Assembly: GCA_017625775.1 (NCBI GenBank)
Contig: JAGAKE010000009.1
Span: 1 to 55,607 of the forward strand
Source of the DNA: Fibrobacteraceae bacterium
GTDB lineage: Bacteria; Fibrobacterota; Fibrobacteria; Fibrobacterales; Fibrobacteraceae
Direction: 5' to 3'
DNA length: 55,607 bases
Below, piece after piece: positions 26,081-34,958 of the stretch. A program made the position numbers and the translations under genes. The notes under the pieces were generated by a model, which was not told where the DNA came from, ran no database searches, and was given only the letters and a program-made list of their open reading frames with translations. Each line of letters opens with the position of its first letter. Positions within the stretch are counted from its first letter, which is position 1.

Positions 26081-27445
26081 TCATTCTATTTCACCGCGGA
26101 GACGACGACGCGCTCTGCTTCCCGGTCGATTTCGTCTTTTTTTACGCGATTTTCCCATTTCTGGCGCAGAAACCTCTAGCTTAGGAGAATTTTCCGTATT
26201 TTCTTTTTTGGGTTTTTCTTGTGCTTTTGGGGATTTGAATTTCTTTTTTTTAGATTTTCTTTGTTGATAATTTTCTGGTTTTGATTCTTTAGGCAGAGCC
26301 GCTAAAATCTTTTCCAAAATAGATGAATCGCCTTCGGGAAGTTTCATTTTTAAAGCTTTTTCAATCGCTTTTAACTCAAATCGTTCTTCTGGAGAGCAAA
26401 AAGAAATAGCCTCTCCTTCTTTTCCTGCTCGGCCTGTTCTGCCAATTCGGTGCATATAAGTTTCAGGAAGTTCAGGTAGATCGTAATTAAAAACATGACT
26501 TACATTATCAACATCTATACCACGCGCCGCAATATCAGTTGCTACAAGCACCCGAATTTGTTCTGTTTTGAAATTTCCAAGTGCTTCCTGACGTTTGGTT
26601 TGGCTTTTATTCCCATGAATTGCAGCAGAAGCGATACCTGCTTTAGATAATGTTTCAGAAATTCGATTGGCCCCATGTTTTGTTCGGCTAAAAACAAGAA
26701 CTTTATTCATTTCTGGATGAATAAAAAGCAATTCTTTTAAGAGTAAACTTTTTTGCTTTTTTCCAACATGAAATACTTTTTGCGTAATACATTCAACAGG
26801 CGTAAAAGTTGGAACAACTTCTATTGTTTCATAGTCTTTGCGTAAAATGCTTTTGGCTAAATCAACGATGTCACTTGGCATAGTGGCCGAGAAAAATAAA
26901 TTTTGACGATGCGCTGGCAACATAGATAAAATTTTTCGAATGTCATGGATAAAACCCATATCTAACATTCTATCTGCTTCATCTAATACGAAAAATTCTA
27001 TTTGCTTGAGTGATATTGATTTTTGTGCTATTAAATCTAATAATCTCCCAGGCGTTGCCACTAAAACGTCAACTCCATGTAATAAGGCTCTTTTTTGCGG
27101 TATATCAGAGACGCCGCCAAAAATGCAAGCTGTTTTTATGGCTGTAAATTTGGCATATTTTTCAAAACAATCTGCCACTTGAATTGCTAATTCTCGCGTT
27201 GGTAAAAGAACTAATGTGCGACAACATTTCGATGCTCGAATGACTCCAGAAATTAAAAGTAATTCTAAAATTGGTAAGGCAAATGCTGCCGTTTTTCCTG
27301 TGCCAGTTTGAGCTATTCCACATAAATCTTTTTTTTGCAGCAAAACAGGAATTGCTTTTTCTTGAATTGGAGTGGGTTTTGAATACCCAACCTCGCGAAT
27401 GGCTCTTAAAAGAGGTTGTTTCAAAGCTAATTTTTCAAAATCCAT
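26081..27445 (-). CDS. DEAD-box ATP-dependent RNA helicase (RhlE-like)
   Basis: 454 residues from the Met at 27445, preceded by AAGGTG. A longer in-frame ATG at 27484 would lie within the tRNA terminator hairpin and adds a non-family leader. All core motifs are present: Q-motif with PTPIQ, AQTGTGKT, PTRELA, DEAD in VLDEADRMLDMGF, SAT, the RGIDVDNVSHV segment and HRIGRTGRAG. The C-terminal tail is Lys/Arg-rich (RKSKKKKFKSPK, RKKRRNRPGSRARRRLRG), as in RhlE/CsdA-type helicases that remodel ribosomal and other RNAs. Confidence 0.93.
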   Translation of the reverse strand: MDFEKLALKQPLLRAIREVGYSKPTPIQEKAIPVLLQKKDLCGIAQTGTGKTAAFALPILELLLISGVIRASKCCRTLVLLPTRELAIQVADCFEKYAKFTAIKTACIFGGVSDIPQKRALLHGVDVLVATPGRLLDLIAQKSISLKQIEFFVLDEADRMLDMGFIHDIRKILSMLPAHRQNLFFSATMPSDIVDLAKSILRKDYETIEVVPTFTPVECITQKVFHVGKKQKSLLLKELLFIHPEMNKVLVFSRTKHGANRISETLSKAGIASAAIHGNKSQTKRQEALGNFKTEQIRVLVATDIAARGIDVDNVSHVFNYDLPELPETYMHRIGRTGRAGKEGEAISFCSPEERFELKAIEKALKMKLPEGDSSILEKILAALPKESKPENYQQRKSKKKKFKSPKAQEKPKKENTENSPKLEVSAPEMGKSRKKRRNRPGSRARRRLRGEIE

Positions 27446-27482
27446 TTTCGGCACCTTGCGGATTTTTAATGATTTCTGTAAC

Positions 27483-27511
27483 AAAAAAGCCCCGGCGAAG
27501 CCGGGGCTTTT
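27483..27511 (-). terminator. Terminator of tRNA-Ser
   Basis: Minus strand stem GCCCCGG with loop CTTCG and CCGGGGC, followed by six T. It lies four bases after the tRNA 3' end. Confidence 0.92.
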
Positions 27512-27514
27512 GAG

Positions 27515-27603
27515 CGGGAAGGGCGGGATTCGAACCCGCGATAGGATTATGTCCTATACTCCCTTAGCAGGGGAGCGCCTTCGGCCAGCTCGGCCACCTT
27601 CCC
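27515..27603 (-). tRNA. tRNA-Ser (anticodon GCU)
   Basis: 89 bases on the minus strand. The acceptor GGGAAGG (27597-27603) pairs with CCTTCCC (27516-27522), with discriminator G. The anticodon stem CTCCC/GGGAG encloses CTGCTAA, giving GCU for AGC/AGU serine codons. A class II long variable arm (TAGGA/TCCTA) and the T arm GCGGGTTCGAATCCCGC are clear. CCA is not encoded. Confidence 0.97.
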
Positions 27604-27616
27604 ATTCGGAGTCATA

Positions 27617-27645
27617 ATTTTAGATTATTTATGAGATTTTTTCAA
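27617..27645 (-). promoter_or_regulatory. Promoter of tRNA-Ser
   Basis: Minus strand TTGAAA (27640-27645), 17-base spacer, TAAAAT (27617-27622), placing the transcript start a few bases before the tRNA. Confidence 0.7.
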
Positions 27646-27912
27646 GGGGTTTCTTTCAAATTCCACATTTTCAAAGACATTTTCACCCTTAATGCTTGGC
27701 TTTTTCAAAAAGAAAATTCGTGCTTAAAAAAAATATCAATCAAAATAAATTCTTTATTCGCAAAAAAACAAGAAATAAGCGCCTGTATAAGCCTCCATAT
27801 TTTTAAATATCTGAAAGCTTTCACTTCTTCTGAAAATCAAATAACTATCTTTGGCAAAGTGGTTTGCAAAACGCAACCTCTGCCTTATGAAACCATAATT
27901 TTCGTTTTTTGA
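27631..27912 (+). CDS. Doubtful small hypothetical protein
   Basis: A 93-codon open frame fills the gap between tRNA-Ser and the M16 peptidase gene and stops 12 bases before it. The product is Lys/Phe/Ile-rich, with no signal peptide and no family I recognise. There is no Shine-Dalgarno sequence and the start lies inside the tRNA promoter, so it may be non-coding. The position, tight against the peptidase gene, is the only argument for it. Confidence 0.3.
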   Translation: MRFFQGVSFKFHIFKDIFTLNAWLFQKENSCLKKISIKINSLFAKKQEISACISLHIFKYLKAFTSSENQITIFGKVVCKTQPLPYETIIFVF

Positions 27913-27924
27913 ATGTAGGAATTC

Positions 27925-29193
27925 ATGCAGCAACAAATTCTGGAAACCAAGCTAAAAAATGGCATCACCATATTAACTGATAGAATGTCAAATGCACACT
28001 CTACCGCTATTGGAATTTGGATTCCGCGAGGTTCTCGACATGAATCGCTTGAAGAAAATGGTTTGAGCCATTTTTATGAACACCTTGTATTTAAAGGAAC
28101 GAAAAATCGAAATGCTTTTGAAATAGCAAGTACTTTAGAAGATAGAGGTGGGCAATTAGAGGCTTACACCACGCGACAGGAAACAGGATTTTATGCCCAA
28201 GTGGTTCCAAAAGATGCCTTTCTTGCCCTTGAAGTAATGGCTGATATGCTTATGAATCCTTTGTTTGATAAAGGCGATATTAGTAAAGAACGAAAAGTCA
28301 TTATTGAAGAAATTAGAAGCTATGAAGATATTGCGGAGGAATGTGCTGCTGATTTGTTTTATGCCACACATTTTGCTCCATGTGGACTTTCTTCTCCTAT
28401 CGCAGGAACTGTGCAATCAGTGCGACGCTTAACTAGAGAATCAATGCTAAAATACAAAGAGCAAGTCATTTCAGAAATTCCAATTTATGTTTGCGCTGCC
28501 GGAAAAATAGACCACGATTCCCTTGTCGAAGAGTGTAAAAAGGTATTTAAAAACAAAAAAACAAAAATTTCCAAACTTCCCGAAAATTATGGTATAACCC
28601 CCTCGTTCAAAATTTCTTCTAAACCCGATCTACAACAATCTAGCTTAGTTTGGGGCACGAGTTTTCAAAAAACAAATTTGTCTAAAGATTTTCGTTTTGC
28701 ACTTTCTCTTTTTAATGTTGCCTTTGGAGCTGGAATGTCTTCTAGACTTTTTCAAAAAATTCGAGAGGAACATGGACTTGCTTATACGGTATATTCTACA
28801 ACGGATGTGTTTTCCGACTCCTATGGATTTAGCGTTTCTCTAGCTACCGACCCAGCAAAATTATTGAAATCCATTCAATTAGTGAAAAATGAGTTTTTGA
28901 ATTTTATGGAAAAAGGCTTTTTAGAAGGCGAACTTAAACGCACCAAACGAAACATTTTGGGGTCATTAGAAATTGGTTCTGACAATACTGAAAAAAGACT
29001 TTTGCGATTAGCAGAACACCGTTTACATTTCGGAGAATGTCAAGCAATTGATTCGGTAAAAGATTCTCTTAAAAAATTAGATAATGCAAAAATTCTAAAA
29101 ATTCTTTCTGAAGCCTTTGATTTAAAAAACTTTTCTGTTGCAGTGGTTGAGCCAAAAGGGGCTCCAAAAATTAAGCCCTCTGAATTTTTATAA
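27925..29193 (+). CDS. M16-family zinc peptidase
   Basis: 422 residues. The inverted zinc motif HxxEH is at residues 49-53 (HFYEH in GLSHFYEHLVFKGT), with the third ligand expected in the EEIRSYED segment. The second, inactive half contains RLFQKIREEHGLAYTVYSTT, typical for the family. M16B peptidases clear or process peptides in the cytoplasm or periplasm. No signal peptide is visible, so it is probably cytoplasmic. GGA stands a few bases before the ATG. Confidence 0.92.
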   Translation: MQQQILETKLKNGITILTDRMSNAHSTAIGIWIPRGSRHESLEENGLSHFYEHLVFKGTKNRNAFEIASTLEDRGGQLEAYTTRQETGFYAQVVPKDAFLALEVMADMLMNPLFDKGDISKERKVIIEEIRSYEDIAEECAADLFYATHFAPCGLSSPIAGTVQSVRRLTRESMLKYKEQVISEIPIYVCAAGKIDHDSLVEECKKVFKNKKTKISKLPENYGITPSFKISSKPDLQQSSLVWGTSFQKTNLSKDFRFALSLFNVAFGAGMSSRLFQKIREEHGLAYTVYSTTDVFSDSYGFSVSLATDPAKLLKSIQLVKNEFLNFMEKGFLEGELKRTKRNILGSLEIGSDNTEKRLLRLAEHRLHFGECQAIDSVKDSLKKLDNAKILKILSEAFDLKNFSVAVVEPKGAPKIKPSEFL

Positions 29194-29214
29194 AATCAAT
29201 TCACAAGAAAAAGT

Positions 29215-29763
29215 TTAGAAAACAACAATAGCGTTTAAACTTGCATTAGAGTTAGCGAAATCAACTGACGGAAAAATCACCCATTGAACAGATTCTTTCT
29301 TTTTTTTGCTTTCATAACGTTTATAAGCTCTTATGTATTCATCTCGTTTAATAGAATGATTTTTACGATTTGAATATTTATTGATATTATGAACAAGAAG
29401 AGGTATTCCTATAGAAAACATTGGAATGGAACAAAATGTAGAAATAAGACTTAATGCAGACCCTCCGATATCACTAAATGATTCAGGCTTAGAATATTTA
29501 TAAAAAAAACCGTATATGCCAAAAGAAAGAAAAAATGTTCCGGTTCCAGTAAATACACTTCCAAAAACAATACCTACCACATTTGGAGTATAATTAGCAT
29601 CTAAGTTTTCCTCTGTAATTAAGTTCTGGTAAATTTCAGTACTATCTATTTCTGTTAGTTGTATGTCTTTTGCTATTTGTGTATTAAACGAATTTAAATC
29701 GCTTGCTAATGCAACAGAACTAAACAAGTGTATTCCGAAAAAAATCAAAAAAATATAACGCAT
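29215..29763 (-). CDS. Hypothetical envelope protein, tandem paralogue B
   Basis: 182 residues from MRYIFLIFFGIHLFSSVALA, a signal peptide; AGGG upstream supports this ATG. An in-frame TTG at 29784 overlapping the stop of the preceding gene is possible. After a short periplasmic region come two hydrophobic segments: VVGIVFGSVFTGTGTFFLSF with small-residue repeats, and a second around GSALSLISTFCSIPMFSIG. A basic RYESKKKKE segment follows. Family unknown. It is a duplicate of the gene at 29781-30365: the middle is almost identical, the ends differ. Confidence 0.65.
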   Translation of the reverse strand: MRYIFLIFFGIHLFSSVALASDLNSFNTQIAKDIQLTEIDSTEIYQNLITEENLDANYTPNVVGIVFGSVFTGTGTFFLSFGIYGFFYKYSKPESFSDIGGSALSLISTFCSIPMFSIGIPLLVHNINKYSNRKNHSIKRDEYIRAYKRYESKKKKESVQWVIFPSVDFANSNASLNAIVVF

Positions 29764-29780
29764 AAAAGTAGCCCTATTAT

Positions 29781-30365
29781 TCAAAAAGCAACAACAGCAC
29801 TTAAACCTGCAGCGTTATGTGCAAAATTTATAGAAGGTAAAAGCATAATTTGTAATGATGTTTCTTCTTTTTGTTTTTTATAACGTTTGTAAGCTCTTAT
29901 GTATTCATTGCGTTTTTCGGCATGATTTTTACGGCTTGAATATTTATTGATATTATGAACAAGAAGAGGTATTCCTATAGAAAGCATTGGAATAGAAAAA
30001 AATGTAGAAATAAGACTTAATGCAGACCCTCCGATATCACTAAATGATTCAGGCTTGGAATATTTATAAAAAAAGCCATATACACCAAAAGAAAGTAAAA
30101 ATGTTCCTGTTCCAGTAAATACACTTCCAAAAACAATACCTACCACATTTTGGGTATAATTAGCATCTAAATTTTCTTCTGCAATTAAGTTCTGGTAAAT
30201 TTCAGCACTATCTATTTCTGTTAGTTGTATGTTTTTGCTTGATTTTTCGCTAAGGGTTTGAAAATCATTTGCAAAAGTGAATGCATGCAAAAGAAATACA
30301 CTCATAAAGAATAAAAAAGAAAATCTCGTAAAAAACATCTTTAATAATCTCTGACTACAAAACAT
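29781..30365 (-). CDS. Hypothetical envelope protein, tandem paralogue A
   Basis: 194 residues; the functional start may be the Met at 30338 that begins the signal peptide MFFTRFSFLFFMSVFLLHAF. The layout matches its neighbour: shared EIDSAEIYQNLIAEENLDAN, the Gly-rich hydrophobic segment GIVFGSVFTGTGTFLLSFGV, a second hydrophobic segment, then YIRAYKRYKKQKEE. The product is likely an inner-membrane or envelope protein of unknown role. The stop overlaps the TTG-start region of paralogue B, so both are one transcript. Confidence 0.65.
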   Translation of the reverse strand: MFCSQRLLKMFFTRFSFLFFMSVFLLHAFTFANDFQTLSEKSSKNIQLTEIDSAEIYQNLIAEENLDANYTQNVVGIVFGSVFTGTGTFLLSFGVYGFFYKYSKPESFSDIGGSALSLISTFFSIPMLSIGIPLLVHNINKYSSRKNHAEKRNEYIRAYKRYKKQKEETSLQIMLLPSINFAHNAAGLSAVVAF

Positions 30366-30457
30366 TTAAATAACATAATTGTATTCAAATTTACAATATA
30401 GAAAGGGTAGTGAGCAACAACGTGCGAACTAGGGAAAGGCTTTTCCCTTTATAAAAC

Positions 30458-30488
30458 AAAAATGAGACCAAAGAATGGTCTCATTTTT
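30458..30488. terminator. Terminator of tRNA-Glu (bidirectional)
   Basis: Perfect 13-bp stem (30458-30470 with 30476-30488), loop AAGAA, A/T runs at both ends, three bases beyond the tRNA-Glu 3' end. Confidence 0.9.
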
Positions 30489-30491
30489 AAA

Positions 30492-30564
30492 TACCCCCAA
30501 GGGGTTTCGAACCCCTGTTGCGGGAATGAAAATCCCGAGTCCTGGGCCACTAGACGATAGGGGC
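30492..30564 (-). tRNA. tRNA-Glu (anticodon UUC)
   Basis: 73 bases on the minus strand. The acceptor GCCCCTA (30558-30564) pairs with TGGGGGT (30493-30499) using two wobbles, with discriminator A. The anticodon loop ATTTTCATT gives UUC. The D arm (TCGTCTAGTGG) and T arm (GGGGTTCGAAACCCC) are standard. CCA is not encoded. Confidence 0.95.
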
Positions 30565-30579
30565 ATCTAGGTGAGACCA

Positions 30580-30607
30580 AATATAGGTAAAGTTTTATTT
30601 TTGTAAA
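30580..30607 (-). promoter_or_regulatory. Promoter of tRNA-Glu
   Basis: Minus strand TTTACA (30602-30607), 16-base spacer, TATATT (30580-30585), ending 15 bases before the tRNA. Confidence 0.65.
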
Positions 30608-30643
30608 GGGGAACGGCTGCAAAAATTTTATTTTTATACCGAA

Positions 30644-32212
30644 ATGCTCGAAAAATGGATGAAAAAAAACGCTTTTGCGATTGTTTTGAGACTTCTGCCG
30701 GTGACAATCCCAGCCACTCTTACCGACGCATTAATGCTTTTGGGTATCCGATCGTTTATTCAGTTGCTCGATAAAAACACTGACTGGAGCATACTTGAAT
30801 GGTTTTTTTGCATGATTCTCGTTGTTTTTTTGCGTTTTTTGTTTCTAAAAATCCGCTGCGAGGTGTCTGAACATTTCTTTCGACAAAAAGGAGCTAGTCT
30901 TCAAGGCTGGTTTTTGAAATCAATCCGTTCTTTGCATCCTGATTTTTTTCACGACCCAATAGCTGACGCTAAACTGAGAAGCGCTTTTGAAGCTACAGAA
31001 ATTTTACCGAAATGCGGCGAAAGTTTTTACCAAACCTTGCAAGCAATTGTTCAATTAGTAGTATTTTTCCCATTATTATTTTGGATATCAACTCCGCTAA
31101 CTTTATTTTTATTTGGCTGCATTTTACCTTTTGTGATTATAGGGCAAAAAAAAATAAGACAATTGGGGGTTGAAGAAAAAGAAACTTTATTAGAAGTTGG
31201 CGTTCTTCGTTCTGAATTTGAAAAAGCTAAAGATGTTTACCGACATTGGAGCGACCAATCAGAAAGAAACATTGTGGGCACTCGAATTTTTCAAAAGATT
31301 CGAAGATACTTTGTTATTGGAAAAAATTTAGCTATCAAAAAAAATTTACTCTCTCTTGGCGTTGAAAGTATTTCAGTAGTCGCTATGTTACTTGTCCTTT
31401 CTGCATGCGCTTACTTAATTCACGCGGGGCAAATGAATGGAGAGCATCTTGTTTTATACGCTTCGGCGGTGTTTCTTTGTTATAAACCAGTTAAAGAATG
31501 TGCAAAAGCATTCCCGCAATTACGTTCAGCAAGTATTGCTTATCATTTATTAAAAGAACTTGAAAATTATCCGAAAAGAAAGCCGTATTCTAATTACAAC
31601 AATTCACTGAGATTAGAAAATGTTTCTTTTGCTTATGGAGAAGTTTCCGTTTTTGAAAATTTTTCTTTTGATTTACTTTTAAAAGCAGAACGTCCCATTT
31701 TTTTACACGGAGAAAATGGAATTGGGAAATCAAGCTTACTTCGATTGATAACGAATCTTGAAGAAATAAAAAATGGAAATTTATCGCTTCCGATAGAAGC
31801 GAAAGACGGCGTTTTTTTCTTTTCGCAAAACTTGTATATGCCTTCAATGGAATTTTTTGAGCCTAAATTTCGAAAAGAAAATTTAAACCTAAAAGGAAAA
31901 TCTATTCAAGAATTTTTCAAGTTAGCAGAAATCGAACCGCTACTCAAAAAAAAGGAACATTCTGGTGGAGAGAAAGCAAGACTTGCCTTATTTTTAGCTC
32001 TTATTTCTGATTCTAAATTGCTTCTGCTCGATGAAATCTTTGCCTATATTTCTGTTAAAAAAAGAGAATCGCTTTTACCCGCCTTTTTAAAAGCCGCTAA
32101 AGAAGAGAAAAAAATTGTTATTTTATCTGGACACAATGAATTGCCGAAAAACTTAAGTGAAATGTTTATGCACTTGACGCTTAAGAAAAATGAAGTGGAG
32201 GTTTCCACTTGA
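30644..32212 (+). CDS. ABC transporter, fused permease and ATPase
   Basis: 522 residues. About five to six hydrophobic segments lie in the first 300 residues (for example WFFCMILVVFLRFLFL and LVVFFPLLFWISTPLTLFLF). The ATPase has Walker A LHGENGIGKSSLLR, signature SGGEKARL, Walker B LLLLDE and switch SGHNE. The Q-loop region is compact and the ATPase domain is short, about 190 residues. It would work as a dimer in the inner membrane; the cargo is unknown. Its stop overlaps the next gene start. It opens an operon with a methyltransferase, waaA and ispH, so an envelope lipid cargo is possible but unproven. Confidence 0.85.
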   Translation: MLEKWMKKNAFAIVLRLLPVTIPATLTDALMLLGIRSFIQLLDKNTDWSILEWFFCMILVVFLRFLFLKIRCEVSEHFFRQKGASLQGWFLKSIRSLHPDFFHDPIADAKLRSAFEATEILPKCGESFYQTLQAIVQLVVFFPLLFWISTPLTLFLFGCILPFVIIGQKKIRQLGVEEKETLLEVGVLRSEFEKAKDVYRHWSDQSERNIVGTRIFQKIRRYFVIGKNLAIKKNLLSLGVESISVVAMLLVLSACAYLIHAGQMNGEHLVLYASAVFLCYKPVKECAKAFPQLRSASIAYHLLKELENYPKRKPYSNYNNSLRLENVSFAYGEVSVFENFSFDLLLKAERPIFLHGENGIGKSSLLRLITNLEEIKNGNLSLPIEAKDGVFFFSQNLYMPSMEFFEPKFRKENLNLKGKSIQEFFKLAEIEPLLKKKEHSGGEKARLALFLALISDSKLLLLDEIFAYISVKKRESLLPAFLKAAKEEKKIVILSGHNELPKNLSEMFMHLTLKKNEVEVST

Positions 32213-32772
32213 AATTTTCAGAAAAAATCTATAGAGGGCGCGGAATTATTTTAGGAATTTTTGCTATTTCTCTTTTGCTACTCCCGCCAAATCAAAGCAC
32301 GATTTCAGTTTCTGCATTTATTCTTTTAATTTGCGGTATTTGTCTGCGAATTGCTGCAAGAAGAAATATGGGCATACATTCTCGTTCTTCTACAATAGAA
32401 GCTCCAAAATTAGTTCAAGAAGGAATGTACAAAAAAATTCGCCACCCGCTCTATTTATCAAATGGTTTTATAGCTTCTGGATTTTTGCTTTTACATTTAG
32501 GGTGGCAAACAATTACTTTTCCAATTGCAGCTTTTCTTTGGTTATTTCTCTTTTTTTTAGCTCATAATGAAGATTTATTTTTGCACCAAAAATTCGGAAG
32601 CGTTTGGGAAAATTGGGCAAAGCAAACGCCATTTATGTTTCCATCTCTAAAGGGTATTCGAAACTTAAATTTCGAACGAGGAATTTTTGAAGCTTTTTCT
32701 GAAGATTTCTGGACTTGGTTCCTTTTGATTTTATACCTTGCTTTAATTTTTATTCGAAGGATCTTTTTTTAA
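32209..32772 (+). CDS. Isoprenylcysteine/phospholipid methyltransferase-family membrane protein
   Basis: 187 residues with four to five membrane segments. The core EGMYKKIRHPLYLSNGF with the RHP-x-Y motif, and HNEDLFLHQKFGSVWENW, mark the ICMT/PEMT-like SAM-dependent methyltransferases. In bacteria the acceptor is usually unknown. The start is TTG at 32209, overlapping the preceding TGA, with GGAGG seven bases upstream. A hydrophobic C-terminal segment (FWTWFLLILYLALIFI) extends beyond the usual family end. The TAA overlaps the waaA ATG. Confidence 0.8.
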   Translation: MKFSEKIYRGRGIILGIFAISLLLLPPNQSTISVSAFILLICGICLRIAARRNMGIHSRSSTIEAPKLVQEGMYKKIRHPLYLSNGFIASGFLLLHLGWQTITFPIAAFLWLFLFFLAHNEDLFLHQKFGSVWENWAKQTPFMFPSLKGIRNLNFERGIFEAFSEDFWTWFLLILYLALIFIRRIFF

Positions 32773-33905
32773 TGCGGTGGAATATTCAAGAACGCTTGTT
32801 TGGACCATGGGAAAAAGCACAAGTCCTTTGGTTGCATGGAGCAAGCCTTGGAGAATGCAAAGTTTTACTTGCATTAGCCAAACGAATTCTTGAAGATTTC
32901 AAGAACTGCCCTCCAATTTTATTAACATCTCAAAAAACAGAAGTCGTTGATTTTATAAACAAAAAAATAAGAAGTGATTTTTCAAAGCATTCCATACAAA
33001 CTAAAATTGCACCTCTTCCACTGAATGTAATTATTAAAAGATTTTACAAACAAGTGAATCCTCTTTGCTTGATTCTTTGTGAAAACGAATTATGGCCGGC
33101 CTATCTTTCTGCTGAAAAATCAAGAACAAATGGTTCGAAACTTATTCTAGTTTCTGGACGATTCAAACGAGGAGCCTATTTACCAAAACAAATTCTTTCC
33201 CCAAAAGCTTTTGCTGCAGCTGATTTCCAAACAGAGCTAGATCAAAAACGTTTTTCTGAAAAATGCCCTTTGTTAAATTCTACCGTTAGCGGAAACTGGA
33301 AACTTCTTTCAAAAAAAACAAAAAAATCTATTCATGAAAAAAAATATGAAGTTGCATTTCTTTCTATTCATTATTCGGAATTAGCTTTTTTAAAAAATCT
33401 CTTTTTAAATCTTTATGCCTCAAACAAGGCGTTCATTGTAGCGCCTCGGCGCCTTGAAGAAGCAGAAAAGTTTTCAAAGTTTTTTGCAAAAATTAAAATA
33501 AAAGAATCTCGTTTTCCAAATTTTTCTTCTAACGGCGTTTGCCTTATTGATTCATTTGGGCAATTTGAAAAATTTCTTCCTTTATCAAAAGCAGCTGTTA
33601 TTGGTGGTTCCTTTAAAGCTCGGCCAGGCGTTCACGATTTTTACGAGCCCTTGTTATTTGGAATTCCTACCTATATCGGACCGTTTTCTTACGGACAAGA
33701 AGAGATGGTTTCGCGATATTTTCAAGCTGGTATTTTGCAAAAACTTCCCTTACGCCCTTGTTCCTTGCCAAATTATTTTGCAAGTTCTGAAGAGATAATT
33801 AAATTTTTAGAGAAAGAAATTTATGCAGTAGAACAAGGCTACTTGAAACTGCGACAACAACTTTCTAATTGGATAGTAAAAAATGAAAAAACTGATTTTA
33901 GCTAA
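32772..33905 (+). CDS. waaA: 3-deoxy-D-manno-octulosonic acid (Kdo) transferase
   Basis: 377 residues from the ATG at 32772 (TAATG overlap with the upstream gene). Family features: LWLHGASLGECK with the catalytic Glu, ILLTSQKTEVVDF, CENELWPAYL, LVSGRFKRGAY, IGGSFKARPGVHDFYEPLLF and GIPTYIGP. WaaA attaches Kdo to lipid A at the inner membrane. The usual N-terminal membrane anchor of about 30-40 residues is missing; the protein begins directly before the first conserved block. It overlaps ispH by 23 bases. Confidence 0.85.
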   Translation: MRWNIQERLFGPWEKAQVLWLHGASLGECKVLLALAKRILEDFKNCPPILLTSQKTEVVDFINKKIRSDFSKHSIQTKIAPLPLNVIIKRFYKQVNPLCLILCENELWPAYLSAEKSRTNGSKLILVSGRFKRGAYLPKQILSPKAFAAADFQTELDQKRFSEKCPLLNSTVSGNWKLLSKKTKKSIHEKKYEVAFLSIHYSELAFLKNLFLNLYASNKAFIVAPRRLEEAEKFSKFFAKIKIKESRFPNFSSNGVCLIDSFGQFEKFLPLSKAAVIGGSFKARPGVHDFYEPLLFGIPTYIGPFSYGQEEMVSRYFQAGILQKLPLRPCSLPNYFASSEEIIKFLEKEIYAVEQGYLKLRQQLSNWIVKNEKTDFS

Positions 33906-34821
33906 CCCTCGTGGTTTCTGTGCTGGAGTAGATAGAGCCGTTCACATTGTGGAAAGAGCTATTGAAAAATTTGGAACACCTATTTACGTTCGTCATGAAA
34001 TTGTACATAACCAATTTGTTGTTGATGGTTTAAAGCAAAGGGGCGTTACCTTTGTAGAAGAGCTTTCTGAAGTGCCAGAAGGTTCTATTGTAATTTTTTC
34101 AGCCCATGGCGTCGCAGCTTCTATTTACAAAGAAGCAGAACGTAGAAATTTAAAAACTTTAGATGCTACATGCCCGCTAGTAAAAAAAGTTCATTCTAGC
34201 GCCAAAAAACATTTTGAAGCCGGGCGACACATTATTATGATTGGCCACATTGGACACGCTGAAGTGGAGGGAACGCTAGGCCAGCTCCCCCCAGGTTCTA
34301 TTGATATTGTCCGGAATAGAGAAGATGTTTTTGCCTTAAAATTATCGGTGGAAAAACCTCTTGCTTATATAACCCAAACAACCCTTTCTGTTGATGAAGC
34401 AAAGGATACTATTGCCGCTTTACGAGAACGATTCCCAAATATTATTGGACCTTCAGCTGGAGATTTATGTTACGCTACAGGAAACCGCCAAGCTGCTGTT
34501 CGAGAATTATGTTCCAAAGTAGATTTATTGCTAATTGTTGGTTCTAGTAATTCTTCTAATTCTACAAGACTTTCTGAATTAGGAAAAAAATGCGGAATTC
34601 CAAGCTACCTAATTTCCTCTGTAGAAGATTTGAATTTTGATTGGTTTAAAAATGTGGAAACTGTTGGGCTTTCTAGCGGTGCTAGTGCTCCAGATATTCT
34701 TGTACAAGGTGTTCAGCAAGCAATTTGTGCTAAATTCCCGGATATTTTAGTCGAAAATTCCGTTACTTTAGTTGAAAATCTGCATTTCCCTTTGCCCAAA
34801 GAATTACAAGAAGATAAATAA
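33883..34821 (+). CDS. ispH: 4-hydroxy-3-methylbut-2-enyl diphosphate reductase
   Basis: 312 residues, standard length. The three Fe-S cysteines are at 13 (RGFCAGV), 97 (ATCPLV) and 196 (DLCYATGNRQ). HEIVHNQ, SAHGV and GHAEVEGT supply the active-site His and Glu residues. It makes IPP and DMAPP in the MEP isoprenoid pathway. Its start lies inside the end of waaA (23 bases), so the two are translationally coupled. Confidence 0.96.
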   Translation: MKKLILANPRGFCAGVDRAVHIVERAIEKFGTPIYVRHEIVHNQFVVDGLKQRGVTFVEELSEVPEGSIVIFSAHGVAASIYKEAERRNLKTLDATCPLVKKVHSSAKKHFEAGRHIIMIGHIGHAEVEGTLGQLPPGSIDIVRNREDVFALKLSVEKPLAYITQTTLSVDEAKDTIAALRERFPNIIGPSAGDLCYATGNRQAAVRELCSKVDLLLIVGSSNSSNSTRLSELGKKCGIPSYLISSVEDLNFDWFKNVETVGLSSGASAPDILVQGVQQAICAKFPDILVENSVTLVENLHFPLPKELQEDK

Positions 34822-34898
34822 AATGATAAAATTTTCGCGTTTTTTGGGCGAATTTTGAACCTTTTCGCCAATTTAAAGTAAACCCTTGTTTTCATAAC

Positions 34899-34927
34899 TT
34901 GACAATTGACAAGGATTTAACTAACAT
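34899..34927 (+). promoter_or_regulatory. Promoter of rpmB
   Basis: Perfect -35 TTGACA (34899-34904), 17-base spacer, -10 TAACAT (34922-34927). A second TTGACA lies eight bases further on. The rpmB start is about 30 bases downstream of the -10. Confidence 0.75.
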
Positions 34928-34958
34928 TGGGTTCGTCTATAAGAAAACGGAGTTTTTT

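Larger units (their letters stand above)
29215..30365 (-). repeat. Tandem gene duplication
   Basis: The two paralogous genes share long stretches of near-identical DNA in their central parts (about 29390-29690 and 29940-30230), while signal peptides and C-termini have diverged. This suggests a local duplication kept similar in the middle by gene conversion or selection. Confidence 0.75.
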
